Part shown: piece after piece, positions 17,770 to 26,546 of the stretch
Position numbering within the stretch: position 1 is the stretch's first letter
Layout: the number at the start of each line of letters is the position of its first letter
Origin: Heliomarina baculiformis
GTDB taxonomy: Bacteria; Pseudomonadota; Alphaproteobacteria; Rhodobacterales; Rhodobacteraceae
NCBI RefSeq assembly: GCF_019966545.1
Contig: NZ_JAIMIC010000004.1
Coordinates: 372,001 to 436,000, forward strand
Reading direction: 5' to 3'
DNA: 64,000 nucleotides
Translations under genes and position numbers: made by a program
The notes under the pieces: generated by a model
The model's database searches: none
Seen by the model: the letters and a program-made list of their open reading frames with translations, nothing else
What the model was told of the DNA's origin: nothing

Positions 17770-18545
17770 GCCTGCCCGATTTTCACGAGCGCCAGTTCGT
17801 TCTGGCCACTGACCTTGACGGCACGTTTCTTGGCGGCACCGATGAGGACCGGCGCCAGCTTTACGACTGGATCGAGGATAACCGCGATACCGTGGGTTTG
17901 ATCTTTGTCAGCGGACGGGACCCGGAGTTCATGGTTGAAACCTGTTCGAGCGGCGATCTGCCTTGGCCCGAATACGTGATCGGAGATGTGGGTACGACCA
18001 TCGCCAAGGTAGAAGACGGCGATATTCGCCCAATCGAAGCGCTGGAACAGGATATCTCGGGCCGGTGGAGCGACAGCGGCGACAGGGTGCGCACGGCACT
18101 GGCCGATGCAGCCGGGCTGCGTTTGCAGGAAACCCCGTTTCGCTATAGGGTCAGTTATCACTATGACCCTGCAAGCTATGACCCTGCCGCTGCCGATCTG
18201 ATCGGCGACATGGGACTGGATGTCCTGATTTCGGACAACCGCTTTTTCGACGTCCTGCCGCCGGGGGTCAGCAAGGGGCCATCGCTCTTGCGCCTGCTTG
18301 ACCATCTAGGGGTGCCGCAGGGGCGGGTGCTGGCCTCGGGCGATACGCTGAACGACCTTTCGATGCTGATCGCGGGCACCTATGCGGTGGCGGTCGGCGG
18401 GTCCGAGCAGCCGCTGTTGCAGGCGCTGCCGCAGGACGAAAAAATTCACCGGGCGAAAGCCATCGGCGCCGCCGGAATCGCCGAGGCCATGACCCAGTTC
18501 AACCTTCATCCCGGCAGCAAAGAAATTCTGAAAAATGTCGTCTGA
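17766..18545 (+). CDS. HAD-family phosphatase, probable glucosylglycerol-phosphate phosphatase
   Basis: The 259-residue protein is a Cof/sucrose-phosphate-phosphatase-type HAD hydrolase. Motif I is TDLDGTFLGG with D16 and D18, motif II is the serine in FVSGRD, motif III the lysine in GVSKGPSLL, and motif IV SGDTLNDLSML. Between motifs II and III lies the cap region that selects substrate. It overlaps gpsA by 4 nt and ggpS by 11 nt, so the three are translationally coupled. In some Pseudomonas and Stenotrophomonas a phosphatase module is fused to GgpS; here it is separate. Dephosphorylation of glucosylglycerol-phosphate is inferred from context. Confidence 0.85.
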   Translation: MSLPDFHERQFVLATDLDGTFLGGTDEDRRQLYDWIEDNRDTVGLIFVSGRDPEFMVETCSSGDLPWPEYVIGDVGTTIAKVEDGDIRPIEALEQDISGRWSDSGDRVRTALADAAGLRLQETPFRYRVSYHYDPASYDPAAADLIGDMGLDVLISDNRFFDVLPPGVSKGPSLLRLLDHLGVPQGRVLASGDTLNDLSMLIAGTYAVAVGGSEQPLLQALPQDEKIHRAKAIGAAGIAEAMTQFNLHPGSKEILKNVV

Positions 18546-20043
18546 TCTGGTCATCGTCTATCACCGTCAACCCTATGAAGAGGTTGAAGAAAACGGCGTC
18601 ATAAAGTTTCGCGAGAACAAGAGCCCGAACGGCATTGTTCCGACGCTGAAGAGCTTTTTTGCAACCGCCGAAAAAGCATCCTGGATCGCTTGGAAGCTGG
18701 CCGATGATCCGGCCAATCCGGATTTCGAGAAGGTCGTGGAAATTGACGACCAATATGGCAAATATAACGTGTCGCGCCTGCCGCTGACCTATGAGCAGGT
18801 GAGCAGCTTTTATCACGTTTCCTCGAAAGAGGCGTTCTGGCCGATCCTTCACAGCTTCAAGGAAAAGTTCAATTACGATCCGGTCGACTGGCCGACCTTC
18901 CGTGAGGTGAACTGGGCCTTTGCCGAGGCCGCCGCCCGCGAGGCCGCGCAGGGCGCGAGGGTCTGGATCCATGACTATAATCTATGGCTGGTGCCCGGCT
19001 ATCTGCGCACCCTGCGTTCGGATGTGACGATTTCCTTCTTTCACCACACGCCTTTCCCGGCAGCGGATATGTTCAACGTGCTGCCGTGGCGGCGCGAGAT
19101 CGTCGGCAGCCTGCTGGCCTGTGATATCGTCGGTTTCCACATCGCGCGCTATGCGTCGAACTTCGTTTCTGTCGCACAAAGCCTTTTCGACGTGGATGTG
19201 TTGGAACGGCACAAGGTCGACCCCGAGATGGTTTCGGACGGGACCGCGCTTAGCGAGCGCAGCTATCCCAAGCTTTTGTCCTACGAGGCGCGCAAGGTGG
19301 CGATCAGCTCGGCGAATGTGGGGGTGAACCCGGATTTCATCGAAGCCCGCGCGAACGACCCGGAGGTTCAGAAAAACGCCCGCGAAATCCGCGAGGACAT
19401 GGGCGATTGCAAGTTGATTCTGTCTGTCGGACGCACCGACTACACCAAGGGCGGGGTCGACCAGCTTGAGAGTTTCGAACGTGTGCTCGCCGAACACCCG
19501 GAATTGCGCGGCAAGGTCAAGCTGATGCACGTTTCGGTCAGCGCAGATCGCAACATGTCGGCCTATGCCCCGGTGCAGACCGGTATCGAGGAAACCGCAG
19601 GGCGGATCAATGGCCGCTACGGGACGCTGCGCTGGCAACCGATTGCGCTGATCTCGCGGGCGATCCCGTTTGACGATCTGATCAAGTATTATCTGGCCGC
19701 TGACGTGGCCTGGATCACGCCGCTTGTTGATGGCATGAACCTTGTCTGCAAGGAATTTTGTGCTGCCCGCGTGGATGGGGACGGGGTGCTGGTCCTGTCC
19801 GAGTTCGCGGGTGCCGCGGTCGAGTTACATTCCGCTGTCATCACCAATCCGTTCTCGTATCGATCGATGGACAGTGCGATTCTGTCGGCGCTGGACATGC
19901 CCGAGGAAGAGCGCCGTCACCGGATGAAAACTCTTCGCTCGGTTGTAAAGAGATTTACCGTTGCCGCATGGGGCGAAGCTCAGCAGCGCGAGTTCGATGC
20001 TGCCGTGGCGCGAAGGCAAGAATCGCTGGAAAAACAGGAATAA
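18535..20043 (+). CDS. ggpS: Glucosylglycerol-phosphate synthase (GT20)
   Basis: The 502-residue glycosyltransferase joins glucose from ADP-glucose to glycerol-3-phosphate, making the precursor of the compatible solute glucosylglycerol. It belongs to GT20 with trehalose-phosphate synthase, but the diagnostic segments match GgpS rather than Ots[13 protein letters not shown] instead of the OtsA SNR start, [45 protein letters not shown] and a late [10 protein letters not shown]. It is the third gene of the gpsA-phosphatase-ggpS operon. Expression under salt stress is expected from the family; no operator is recognised. Confidence 0.95.
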   Translation: MSSDLVIVYHRQPYEEVEENGVIKFRENKSPNGIVPTLKSFFATAEKASWIAWKLADDPANPDFEKVVEIDDQYGKYNVSRLPLTYEQVSSFYHVSSKEAFWPILHSFKEKFNYDPVDWPTFREVNWAFAEAAAREAAQGARVWIHDYNLWLVPGYLRTLRSDVTISFFHHTPFPAADMFNVLPWRREIVGSLLACDIVGFHIARYASNFVSVAQSLFDVDVLERHKVDPEMVSDGTALSERSYPKLLSYEARKVAISSANVGVNPDFIEARANDPEVQKNAREIREDMGDCKLILSVGRTDYTKGGVDQLESFERVLAEHPELRGKVKLMHVSVSADRNMSAYAPVQTGIEETAGRINGRYGTLRWQPIALISRAIPFDDLIKYYLAADVAWITPLVDGMNLVCKEFCAARVDGDGVLVLSEFAGAAVELHSAVITNPFSYRSMDSAILSALDMPEEERRHRMKTLRSVVKRFTVAAWGEAQQREFDAAVARRQESLEKQE

Positions 20044-20142
20044 TCAAAAGTTTTCTTCCCCTCTATTCATGGTTCTGTCGCATAGTCATGCTTTGGAGCC
20101 CCTGCAAACCGCGCATGGGGCCGGTTGCAGAATGGGGGGACT

Positions 20143-20331
20143 ATGCGGCTGAAGGCGGTCTTTTCGTGCGATGGCGCGAACATCGAAGTTGGATATGAGG
20201 CCGAGGAGGCTCCGGTCGTCGCGCGCCGGACCGAGGGGGCGATCAGCCTGTTTCCAGCGCAGGCCACCAAATGCGACAAGCCCACTCAGATCGACCTTGG
20301 CAAGGAAAAGCGCCGCGCAACGGGTCGGTAG
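20143..20331 (+). CDS. Small hypothetical protein (62 aa)
   Basis: A short frame starts with ATG at 20143 just after GGGGGGA, a plausible ribosome site. It encodes MRLKAVFSCDGANIEVGY and ends in a basic Lys/Arg tail. There is no membrane helix or recognisable domain. It lies 100 bp downstream of ggpS in the same direction. The good ribosome site and lack of a competing gene support it, but a 62-residue frame in GC-rich DNA can arise by chance. Confidence 0.45.
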   Translation: MRLKAVFSCDGANIEVGYEAEEAPVVARRTEGAISLFPAQATKCDKPTQIDLGKEKRRATGR

Positions 20332-20487
20332 GGACCGTCACGCTGCCCCTGACCCGTTTCTAAGCTGCGGCATGGGAATAGGGTCTTTTTGATGAGACAG
20401 CGTGGCGTGGAGGTGGTTTACCCGTGACAGGTAAACCGGTGCTTTACCCAGAGTACGATCCGGGTTTCGGTGGAACAGATTGGGGGA

Positions 20488-21324
20488 TCACATCAGAAAG
20501 CTGCCGGCCTTCATCGTGTCCGGCACGGGGGCACCAAGCCGCGACAGGATGGTCGGCGCGAGCTGTAGCTGATCGATCACCGCACCGGCGTCCGGGCCTT
20601 CGGCGGGACCGAAGTAATAGAGCGCAGATTCCTGTTGCAGGGCGCTGTGGCCACCGTGATGACCGCGTTCGTCCTGACCGTGATCGGCTGTCACGATGAT
20701 TTCGTACCCGGCGGCGCGCCATTTGTGGATGAACGGGGCGAGCATTTCGTCCATGACCGCGCAGGCGTGGTCCATTTCCTGACAATCGTGGAAGAAACGG
20801 TGCCCCATGCTGTCGAGCGTGCAGGTATGTAACATCCCGTAATTCAAGCAAAAACGCATACAAAGATTGGTCAGCGAGGCAAAGAGATCGACGTCGGAGG
20901 GCGTCATCTGGTTGACCAGACCATAGCCCGTCATCGTGTGGAACCGGCCGTGGTTGATGGTGTCGCTCTCGGGTTCGTCATATTCAATATCCCGCACCAG
21001 ATCGAAGGGATGACGGTTGAAGAAGGACGACCAGAAGGAATGGGCGACGGCCCCGGTGACACCGCCCGCCGCGCGGACCTGGCTGAAGACGTCGGGCTGG
21101 CTCAGGCGGAAGACATTGCCGTTTCCTGTGCAGCCATGTTCCTGCGGGGTGACGCCTGTGTGGATCGAGGCATAACAGCTTGCCGAGATCGAGGGGAGGA
21201 CCGCGCGGTGCTTCCAGACCCGGGCCTCTCCAGCGGTGACCCAGCCTTCGAGATTGCCGAAGAGCCGCCTCCAGTTGCGCCACGGAACGCCGTCGAGAAT
21301 GATCAGGAGAAGTTTGTTCTGCAT
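20488..21324 (-). CDS. Alkaline-phosphatase-superfamily phosphodiesterase/pyrophosphatase-like protein
   Basis: The 278-residue protein has the metal-binding layout of the type I phosphodiesterase/nucleotide pyrophosphatase group. LLIILDGVPWRNW gives the first metal-binding Asp, PSISASCYASIHTGV holds the nucleophile Ser/Thr region, and the late ADHGQDERGHHGGHSA supplies metal-binding Asp and His. DSMGHRFFHDCQEMD provides further ligands. There is no clear signal peptide from the ATG at 21324, which follows CGGAGCG; an in-frame start 16 codons upstream would add only a basic tail. It should hydrolyse a phospho-ester or phosphoanhydride; the substrate is unknown. Confidence 0.8.
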   Translation of the reverse strand: MQNKLLLIILDGVPWRNWRRLFGNLEGWVTAGEARVWKHRAVLPSISASCYASIHTGVTPQEHGCTGNGNVFRLSQPDVFSQVRAAGGVTGAVAHSFWSSFFNRHPFDLVRDIEYDEPESDTINHGRFHTMTGYGLVNQMTPSDVDLFASLTNLCMRFCLNYGMLHTCTLDSMGHRFFHDCQEMDHACAVMDEMLAPFIHKWRAAGYEIIVTADHGQDERGHHGGHSALQQESALYYFGPAEGPDAGAVIDQLQLAPTILSRLGAPVPDTMKAGSFLM

Positions 21325-21432
21325 GGGCGCGCTCCGTTTGCCGGGCCGATGTTTAGGCTTTATGGCGCGCATCTAAGGACGCTTGAGCCCCGGTTGCAAC
21401 CGGATTTGAGGCGGCAAATCCGGGGGTGACAT

Positions 21433-21462
21433 CTGTGCACCTTCTGTACACCCCCTGTACAT
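21433..21462. promoter_or_regulatory. Three tandem 11-bp TGTRCA boxes, operator-like
   Basis: TGTGCA at 21434, TGTACA at 21445 and TGTACA at 21456 repeat with a strict 11-bp period, each preceded by C. Each hexamer is palindromic or nearly so and faces the same side of the helix. The array lies between divergent genes, about 110 bp upstream of the phosphatase-like gene and about 140 bp upstream of the PAAR gene. It looks like a site for a cooperatively binding regulator; the protein is unknown. Confidence 0.45.
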
Positions 21463-21602
21463 CAGAGAGGCAGCTTTCTGGCGGGGATCTCGCGCAAGAC
21501 CCGAAATTTATTCGGGGATATGTGATCCAGATTGCTTGTCAGACCGGGGGGCGGGGTGTCTATTGAGCAGAGTTGTTTTCAGCCCGTTTGGGGATTTTGC
21601 CA

Positions 21603-21899
21603 ATGCTCGCCTCTCGTATCACCGACATGCATGTCTGTCCGATGGTTACGCCCGCGCCGGTGCCGGTGCCGCATGTGGGCGGCCCGATCATCGGGGTCAG
21701 CGCGCCGACCGTGCTGACCTGCAAACTGCCGCAATCGGTGGTGACAGATAACTGCGTCTGCGTCGGCCCGCCCGATGTGATCGTCAAGGGATCGATGACG
21801 GTGATGGTCTGCAAAAAACCCGCCGTCCGGATCGGCGATATGACTGCGCATGGCGGTTCGATCGTTGCGGGCGCGCCGACGGTGATGATCGGGGGCTGA
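21603..21899 (+). CDS. PAAR-domain protein (orphan spike-tip type)
   Basis: The 98-residue protein consists almost wholly of a PAAR domain, the beta-cone that caps VgrG-type spikes of type VI or related contractile secretion systems. Family segments include ASRITDMHVCPMVTP, PHVGGPIIG, DNCVCVGPPDVIVKGS and VRIGDMTAHGG. At two places where PAAR proteins usually read IGG-xPAAR this one reads LTCKLPQSV and MVCKKPAVR, so the motif is partly degenerate and Cys-enriched. The ATG at 21603 follows GGGGA. No VgrG, Hcp or sheath gene is in the window. The next gene, 21 bp on, is probably its partner. Confidence 0.85.
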   Translation: MLASRITDMHVCPMVTPAPVPVPHVGGPIIGVSAPTVLTCKLPQSVVTDNCVCVGPPDVIVKGSMTVMVCKKPAVRIGDMTAHGGSIVAGAPTVMIGG

Positions 21900-21920
21900 C
21901 CCCGTTTCATAGGTAACGCG

Positions 21921-23081
21921 ATGCCCTGTTTCTGTGCCACCAACATGATGCGGCTGCCAGCGATGGCGCCCAAGGTCAGCCTGAGCGCCGTGGCCCCGGT
22001 GCCGCCGCAGCTGGCAATGCTGGCGGATCTGCTGGGGCTGGAAGCGATGGCGGCCAGCGGTCCGGTCGCGATGCGGGCGGATATGAAGATGAACGCGGCC
22101 CTGCCGGATATGACCGGTGCCGCATGGATGAACGCGACGCTGGGCGCGCCGCTGCCGCTCTCGGGCGGGCCGGTGCTGAGCCTCGTGATGCGGCTGGCAG
22201 CGGCGGGGATGATCTTTCCGTTGCTTGACCCGAAAAAGCTGATCCTCCAGATCAAGCAGGCGGTGGCCAGCCTGATGGCAGAGACGATGCAGGCGCTAGC
22301 GCCGTTTCAGGCGATCCCGCCGATGCAATTGCAGAACATGACGCTGGCGGCCCGGCTGACGCTGCAACTGCGCGCGCAAGGCCTGTGCCCGATGGCACTG
22401 GCGCGGGTCGATCCGAGCTTTTCCGCGGCGTTGAGCCTCGGCGATCCGGGTGTGCGCTTGCAGCAGGCGGCGCGGTTCTCGGCCTCGCTCCAGGCGCAGC
22501 CCTTGGCGATGCAGCCTTTTGCGCTGCCGCCCGCAAAGCTGAACCTTGCGATGAGCATGGCAGCCTTTGCGCCGCTGGCCTCGGCGCCGGCGGCGATGGG
22601 GCTGCCGCCCGTCACAGAACCGGATTTCATGAAGATGGCCGTGAACATGATCAAGGCGGTCGCGGCCCTGCCGATGATGGCGCTCGATGCGCTGGGGTTG
22701 TTGGATGCGGCGGCCAAGCTGGACAGTATCGGCGTGATACACGAGGCCTTCGGCATGGATGCGCTGACCCCGGCGGGCGTGGCGCGGGTTAACGCGATGC
22801 TGGCCTATGTGGCAAGCCTGCGGATCGCGCTGCCGAACCCGGCGACCCTTTTGATGTCGCAGCTTGGCGACCTGCCGGATCTTGAGAATGTGCGACTGGG
22901 CGCGGCGACGGCAAAGGCGGCGGCGCCGGTGATGTCAGCGTCGATGTCGATGAAACCGCCGACCCTAGCCGCGCTGCCGCTGCTCGAGGCGATGGCGGCG
23001 CTGAACGCGGTGCTGAGCCAGCTGCTGGGGCAGTCGCCGCTGGGCGCCTGCGGGTCCTGCCAGTTCAAACTACCGGCGTGA
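21921..23081 (+). CDS. Uncharacterised Met/Ala/Leu/Pro-rich protein paired with PAAR
   Basis: I do not recognise this 386-residue protein. It has 34 Met (about 9%) with very high Ala, Leu and Pro and few charged residues. Pieces such as ALPMMALDALGLLDAAAKLD suggest amphipathic helices rather than classic membrane spans. It starts with MPCFCATNMM and ends with GACGSCQFKLPA, so Cys pairs (CxC and CxxC) mark both ends and could bind metal or form disulfides. There is no signal peptide. It lies 21 bp after the PAAR gene in the same direction, so it may be cargo, a chaperone or a structural partner of that tip. The reading frame fits the GC-rich codon use of its neighbours. Confidence 0.75.
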   Translation: MPCFCATNMMRLPAMAPKVSLSAVAPVPPQLAMLADLLGLEAMAASGPVAMRADMKMNAALPDMTGAAWMNATLGAPLPLSGGPVLSLVMRLAAAGMIFPLLDPKKLILQIKQAVASLMAETMQALAPFQAIPPMQLQNMTLAARLTLQLRAQGLCPMALARVDPSFSAALSLGDPGVRLQQAARFSASLQAQPLAMQPFALPPAKLNLAMSMAAFAPLASAPAAMGLPPVTEPDFMKMAVNMIKAVAALPMMALDALGLLDAAAKLDSIGVIHEAFGMDALTPAGVARVNAMLAYVASLRIALPNPATLLMSQLGDLPDLENVRLGAATAKAAAPVMSASMSMKPPTLAALPLLEAMAALNAVLSQLLGQSPLGACGSCQFKLPA

Positions 23082-23275
23082 CTTCGTGAAGTAAGAAAAT
23101 GGGGTGTCCGAAAGTCGTCTCGGGCCACAAGCATTACACGTCGGCTTTTTGCCCTTCCAAGACATTTGAAAGCTCTTCTCGGTTGGACAAAAAACATAGC
23201 TTGATTGCGCTGAGAAGGGTATGATCTAGAGCACCTTTCGAGTTACGGCATCGCATATTCGGAGAGCACATTATC

Positions 23276-23953
23276 ATGCTAAAATACATTCTTGCCTTTG
23301 CGATCATGCCGTTATCCGTCTTTGCCCAGTCGGGCGTCATTGCGATTGACGTTCTGATCGAACCCGACGAGACGATGATGGAACAAGCGGAAGAGTGGAA
23401 CGCTCGACTGCGCGACGAATTTCCGCAAGGCTTCGAGCTTGATGAGGCACATGCGCCTCACGTCACACTGTTGCAGACCTTCGTTTTGCGGAATGATTTG
23501 GACGCTATTCTCGCGACTGTTGCGGAAGTCAGCCGCCAATTCGATCTTGAGGCTCTCCAGATGACGGCAACCGGTCTTTATCACGTTCCTTCCAGTGACA
23601 TCGGCTTGCAGGGTATCGTGATCGAGCCTTCGCAGGACCTACGGGCGCTTCAAGATGCGATTATCGAAGCGGTCGAGCCGTATCGCAAGCCGGCTGCCGG
23701 AGAAGAAGCGTTTGTACCTGACCCATCGGGGGCGCCCTTCGATCCGCTGCTGTTCACCTACGTAGATACATTCGTTGCCGGCCAGTCAGGCGAGAAGTTT
23801 AACCCACATGTCACCACGGGTGTAGGTCCGATCGCTTGCGTTGAGGCGCGAGAGACCGAACCATTCGAGCCGTTCGCATTTGGCGCCGAGGGCATCGCGG
23901 TCTACCAACTTGGCAACTTCGGGACTACGGCAGAGCGTCTCTCTCGAGAATGA
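23276..23953 (+). CDS. Secreted 2H-phosphoesterase-like protein
   Basis: The 225-residue protein starts with a signal peptide (MLKYILAFAIMPLSVFAQS), so it should be periplasmic or exported. Two HxT motifs, HVTL (H62, T64) and HVTT (H178, T180), about 115 residues apart, match the paired H-x-T/S active site of the 2H phosphoesterase (LigT/CPDase-like) superfamily. Such enzymes open cyclic phosphodiesters, usually on RNA ends or cyclic nucleotides, in the cytoplasm. The ATG is preceded by CGGAGAG. Its codon use is less GC-biased than its neighbours', as is the 200 bp upstream, hinting at acquisition. Confidence 0.7.
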   Translation: MLKYILAFAIMPLSVFAQSGVIAIDVLIEPDETMMEQAEEWNARLRDEFPQGFELDEAHAPHVTLLQTFVLRNDLDAILATVAEVSRQFDLEALQMTATGLYHVPSSDIGLQGIVIEPSQDLRALQDAIIEAVEPYRKPAAGEEAFVPDPSGAPFDPLLFTYVDTFVAGQSGEKFNPHVTTGVGPIACVEARETEPFEPFAFGAEGIAVYQLGNFGTTAERLSRE

Positions 23954-24037
23954 GTTCGTTTACCGAAATGCCTATTATTGAGAGCGTCCGATAAGTCCGC
24001 TTAACTGACCAAAACAGTTTGCGAACACTCCCCCCGT

Positions 24038-24069
24038 AAAAAAAACGCGCCGCGGGTGAGGCGGCGCGT
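24038..24069 (-). terminator. Intrinsic terminator of the peptide ABC importer operon
   Basis: On the minus strand a 9-bp GC-rich hairpin (ACGCGCCGC at 24045-24053 pairing with GCGGCGCGT at 24061-24069) is followed by a run of eight T. It starts 25 bp after the stop of the ATPase gene. Confidence 0.85.
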
Positions 24070-24093
24070 CTCCAGTGATCGGCGGGGCAGGGA

Positions 24094-25731
24094 TCAGTTC
24101 CCGGCGCTTTCCATCTTGCGGTGTTCGATGACCTCTTCGAGCCAGCCGAGCTTCATCTCGGGGACCGAGGAGAGCAGCAGGTCGGTGTAGTCGTCGAAGG
24201 GCGGCGAGAGCACCTGCGATTTCGGCCCGTAGCGCACCACCTTGCCCTGATACATCACCGCGATGGAATCCGCGATGGCGCGGACCGTGGCGATGTCGTG
24301 GGTGATGAAAAGATAGGCCACATCCTCGATTTTTTGCAGGTTCAGCAATAGCTTGAGGATACCGTCCGCCACCAGCGGGTCGAGCGCCGAGGTGACCTCG
24401 TCGCAGATGATCAGCTTGGGTTTCGCGGCAAGAGCGCGCGCGATACAGACACGCTGTTTCTGCCCGCCAGAGAGTTCCGCCGGGTAGCGGTCGATGAAAC
24501 CGGTGCCAAGCTCGATCTCGTCCAGCAACTCCTGAATCCGGTCGCGCTTGGCCTTGCCCTTGAGACCAAAGTAGAATTCCAGCGGACGCCCGATGATGGT
24601 GCCGACGGTCTGGCGCGGGTTCATCGCGGTGTCGGCCATCTGGTAGATCATCTGCAACTCGCGCAGGTCTTCCTTGCTACGGCTTTTGAGATCGGGGCTA
24701 AGCGTGCGCCCGGCAAATTCGATCGTGCCGCTGGTCGGCGGCAAGAGCCCGGTGATAACGCGCGCCAGCGTCGATTTGCCGGACCCGGATTCACCCACAA
24801 CCGCAAGGGTCTGGCCCGGGTGCATGTCGACCTTGACCTTTTTCAGCACGTCGAAGTTCGTACCGCGATAGCGGGCTGTGATATTCTTGACGCTGAGCAC
24901 AGGTTTGTCGGACGGGATCTTTTCCTCGTGTTCGATGGAACGCACCGAGACAAGCGCCTTGGTGTAGTCTTCCTGCGGGTTGTTGATGATCTGGTCGGTT
25001 TCGCCGTATTCGACCATCTCTCCCTGTCGCAGCACCATGATGTGATCGGAAACCTGAGCCACCACGGCAAGGTCGTGGGTGATATAGAGCGCGGCCACGC
25101 CGGTCAGTTCGATGGCATCCTTGATCGCCGCGAGAACGTCGATCTGGGTGGTCACGTCCAGAGCGGTCGTGGGTTCGTCGAACACCACGATATCGGGCTG
25201 CGGACAAAGCGCCAGCACGGTCATGCAGCGCTGAAGTTGACCGCCTGATACCTGGTGCGGGTAGCGGTTGCCGATGGTGTCGGGATTGGGCAGACCCAGC
25301 TTGTGGAACAGGTCGATCGCGCGGGATTCCGCCTCGGCCTTGGTGCAGCGACCGTGGGCGATGGCGGCCTCGATCACCTGTTCCATGATCTTCTTGGCCG
25401 GGTTGAACGAGGCTGCGGCGGATTGCGAGACATAGGTGACCTCGGCCCCGCGCAGAGCGCGCAGGCCCTTGAGCTTCATCTTGAGGATGTCGCGCCCGTT
25501 GACCCAGACCTCACCGCCGGTGAGTTCGACGCCACCCCGGCCATAGCCCAGGGTGGACAGGCCGATGGTGGATTTGCCGGCACCGGATTCCCCGATGAGG
25601 CCCAGCACCTTGCCCTTTTCGAGATCGAAGGAGACACCATGGACGATTTCGATGTCGCGGGGTTTTTCGCCCGGTGGGTAGACCGTGGCGCCGATTTTCA
25701 GATCGCGTACTTTGACCAGGGGATCGCTCAT
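24094..25731 (-). CDS. Peptide-type ABC transporter, dual ATP-binding protein
   Basis: The 545-residue protein carries two complete ABC domains in one chain, equivalent to DppD and DppF fused. The first has GESGAGKST and the signature VSGGQLQRC; the second has GESGSGKST and LSGGQKQRVCIARAL. Each half has a Walker B (IVVFDEPTTALD and LIICDEVTSALD). It energises uptake of oligopeptides, opines or similar ligands across the inner membrane. Its ATG overlaps the permease stop by 1 nt, and it is the last gene of the operon. Confidence 0.95.
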   Translation of the reverse strand: MSDPLVKVRDLKIGATVYPPGEKPRDIEIVHGVSFDLEKGKVLGLIGESGAGKSTIGLSTLGYGRGGVELTGGEVWVNGRDILKMKLKGLRALRGAEVTYVSQSAAASFNPAKKIMEQVIEAAIAHGRCTKAEAESRAIDLFHKLGLPNPDTIGNRYPHQVSGGQLQRCMTVLALCPQPDIVVFDEPTTALDVTTQIDVLAAIKDAIELTGVAALYITHDLAVVAQVSDHIMVLRQGEMVEYGETDQIINNPQEDYTKALVSVRSIEHEEKIPSDKPVLSVKNITARYRGTNFDVLKKVKVDMHPGQTLAVVGESGSGKSTLARVITGLLPPTSGTIEFAGRTLSPDLKSRSKEDLRELQMIYQMADTAMNPRQTVGTIIGRPLEFYFGLKGKAKRDRIQELLDEIELGTGFIDRYPAELSGGQKQRVCIARALAAKPKLIICDEVTSALDPLVADGILKLLLNLQKIEDVAYLFITHDIATVRAIADSIAVMYQGKVVRYGPKSQVLSPPFDDYTDLLLSSVPEMKLGWLEEVIEHRKMESAGN

Positions 25732-26546
25732 TATCCGCGCCCTCCCTTGAGGCTGGTGGTTCGGTTCAGGATCCAGTCGGCGACGAGGTTGACCGAAATG
25801 GCCAGCGTCGCGATGGCGATGGCCGGGACCAGTGCTGCCGGGATGCCGTAAACGATCCCGTCCTTGTTTTCTTTCACGATGCCGCCCCAGTCAGCGGCGG
25901 GCGGCTGGACGCCGAGGCCGAGGAAGGAGAGGGTCGAGACGAAGAGAACCATGAAGATGAAGCGCATGCCCATTTCCGCGACAAGCGGTGACAGGGCATT
26001 TGGCAGGATTTCCCGGAAGATCACCCAGATGTTGCCTTCGCCGCGCAGGCGGGCAGCTTCGACGAATTCCATCACGTTGATGTCCACGGCGACGGCGCGC
26101 GCAAGGCGGAAGACGCGGGTGGCGTCGAGCAGCCCCATAACGAGGATCAGGACCGGGACGGTGACGGGCATGACCGAGAGCACGACCAGCGCAAAGATCA
26201 GCGTCGGTACCGACATGAGCAGGTCGACGAAACGGGCGAGGATGTGATCCCAGATGCCGCCGAGCACAGCGGCGAGAAAGCCGAGCACCGAGCCGGTGAT
26301 GAAGCTGAGCAGCGTTGCGGCGGTGGCGATGAAGATCGTGGTGCGCCCGCCGTAGATCATGCGGCTGAGCAGGTCGCGGCCGATGTTGTCGGTGCCAAGC
26401 AGAAACTCAGACGAGGACGGCTCCCACACGCCGCCGACGATCTGCGCCATGCCGTAGGGCGCGATCAGTGGCGCGAAGATCGCGGCGAGAAAATAGGCGC
26501 CTGTCAGCGCCAGCCCGATCAGGGCCGATAGGGGTATGTTTTTCAT
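25731..26546 (-). CDS. Peptide-type ABC transporter permease (DppC-like)
   Basis: This 271-residue inner-membrane protein has the DppC/OppC layout. There is an N-terminal helix, a periplasmic stretch with the conserved LLGTDNIGRDLLSRMIYGGR, then five helices, with the EAA loop near VEAARLRGEGNIWVIFREIL that contacts the ATPase. The ATG at 26546 follows a strong ribosome site (AGGAGG). It overlaps a short 34-codon frame that links it to the upstream permease. Confidence 0.95.
   Translation of the reverse strand: MKNIPLSALIGLALTGAYFLAAIFAPLIAPYGMAQIVGGVWEPSSSEFLLGTDNIGRDLLSRMIYGGRTTIFIATAATLLSFITGSVLGFLAAVLGGIWDHILARFVDLLMSVPTLIFALVVLSVMPVTVPVLILVMGLLDATRVFRLARAVAVDINVMEFVEAARLRGEGNIWVIFREILPNALSPLVAEMGMRFIFMVLFVSTLSFLGLGVQPPAADWGGIVKENKDGIVYGIPAALVPAIAIATLAISVNLVADWILNRTTSLKGGRG

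Noticed and set aside
21434-21461. PpsR/CrtJ-type TGT-N12-ACA operator
   Set aside because: The spacing between TGT and ACA in neighbouring boxes is 11, not 12, and no photosynthesis genes are present.
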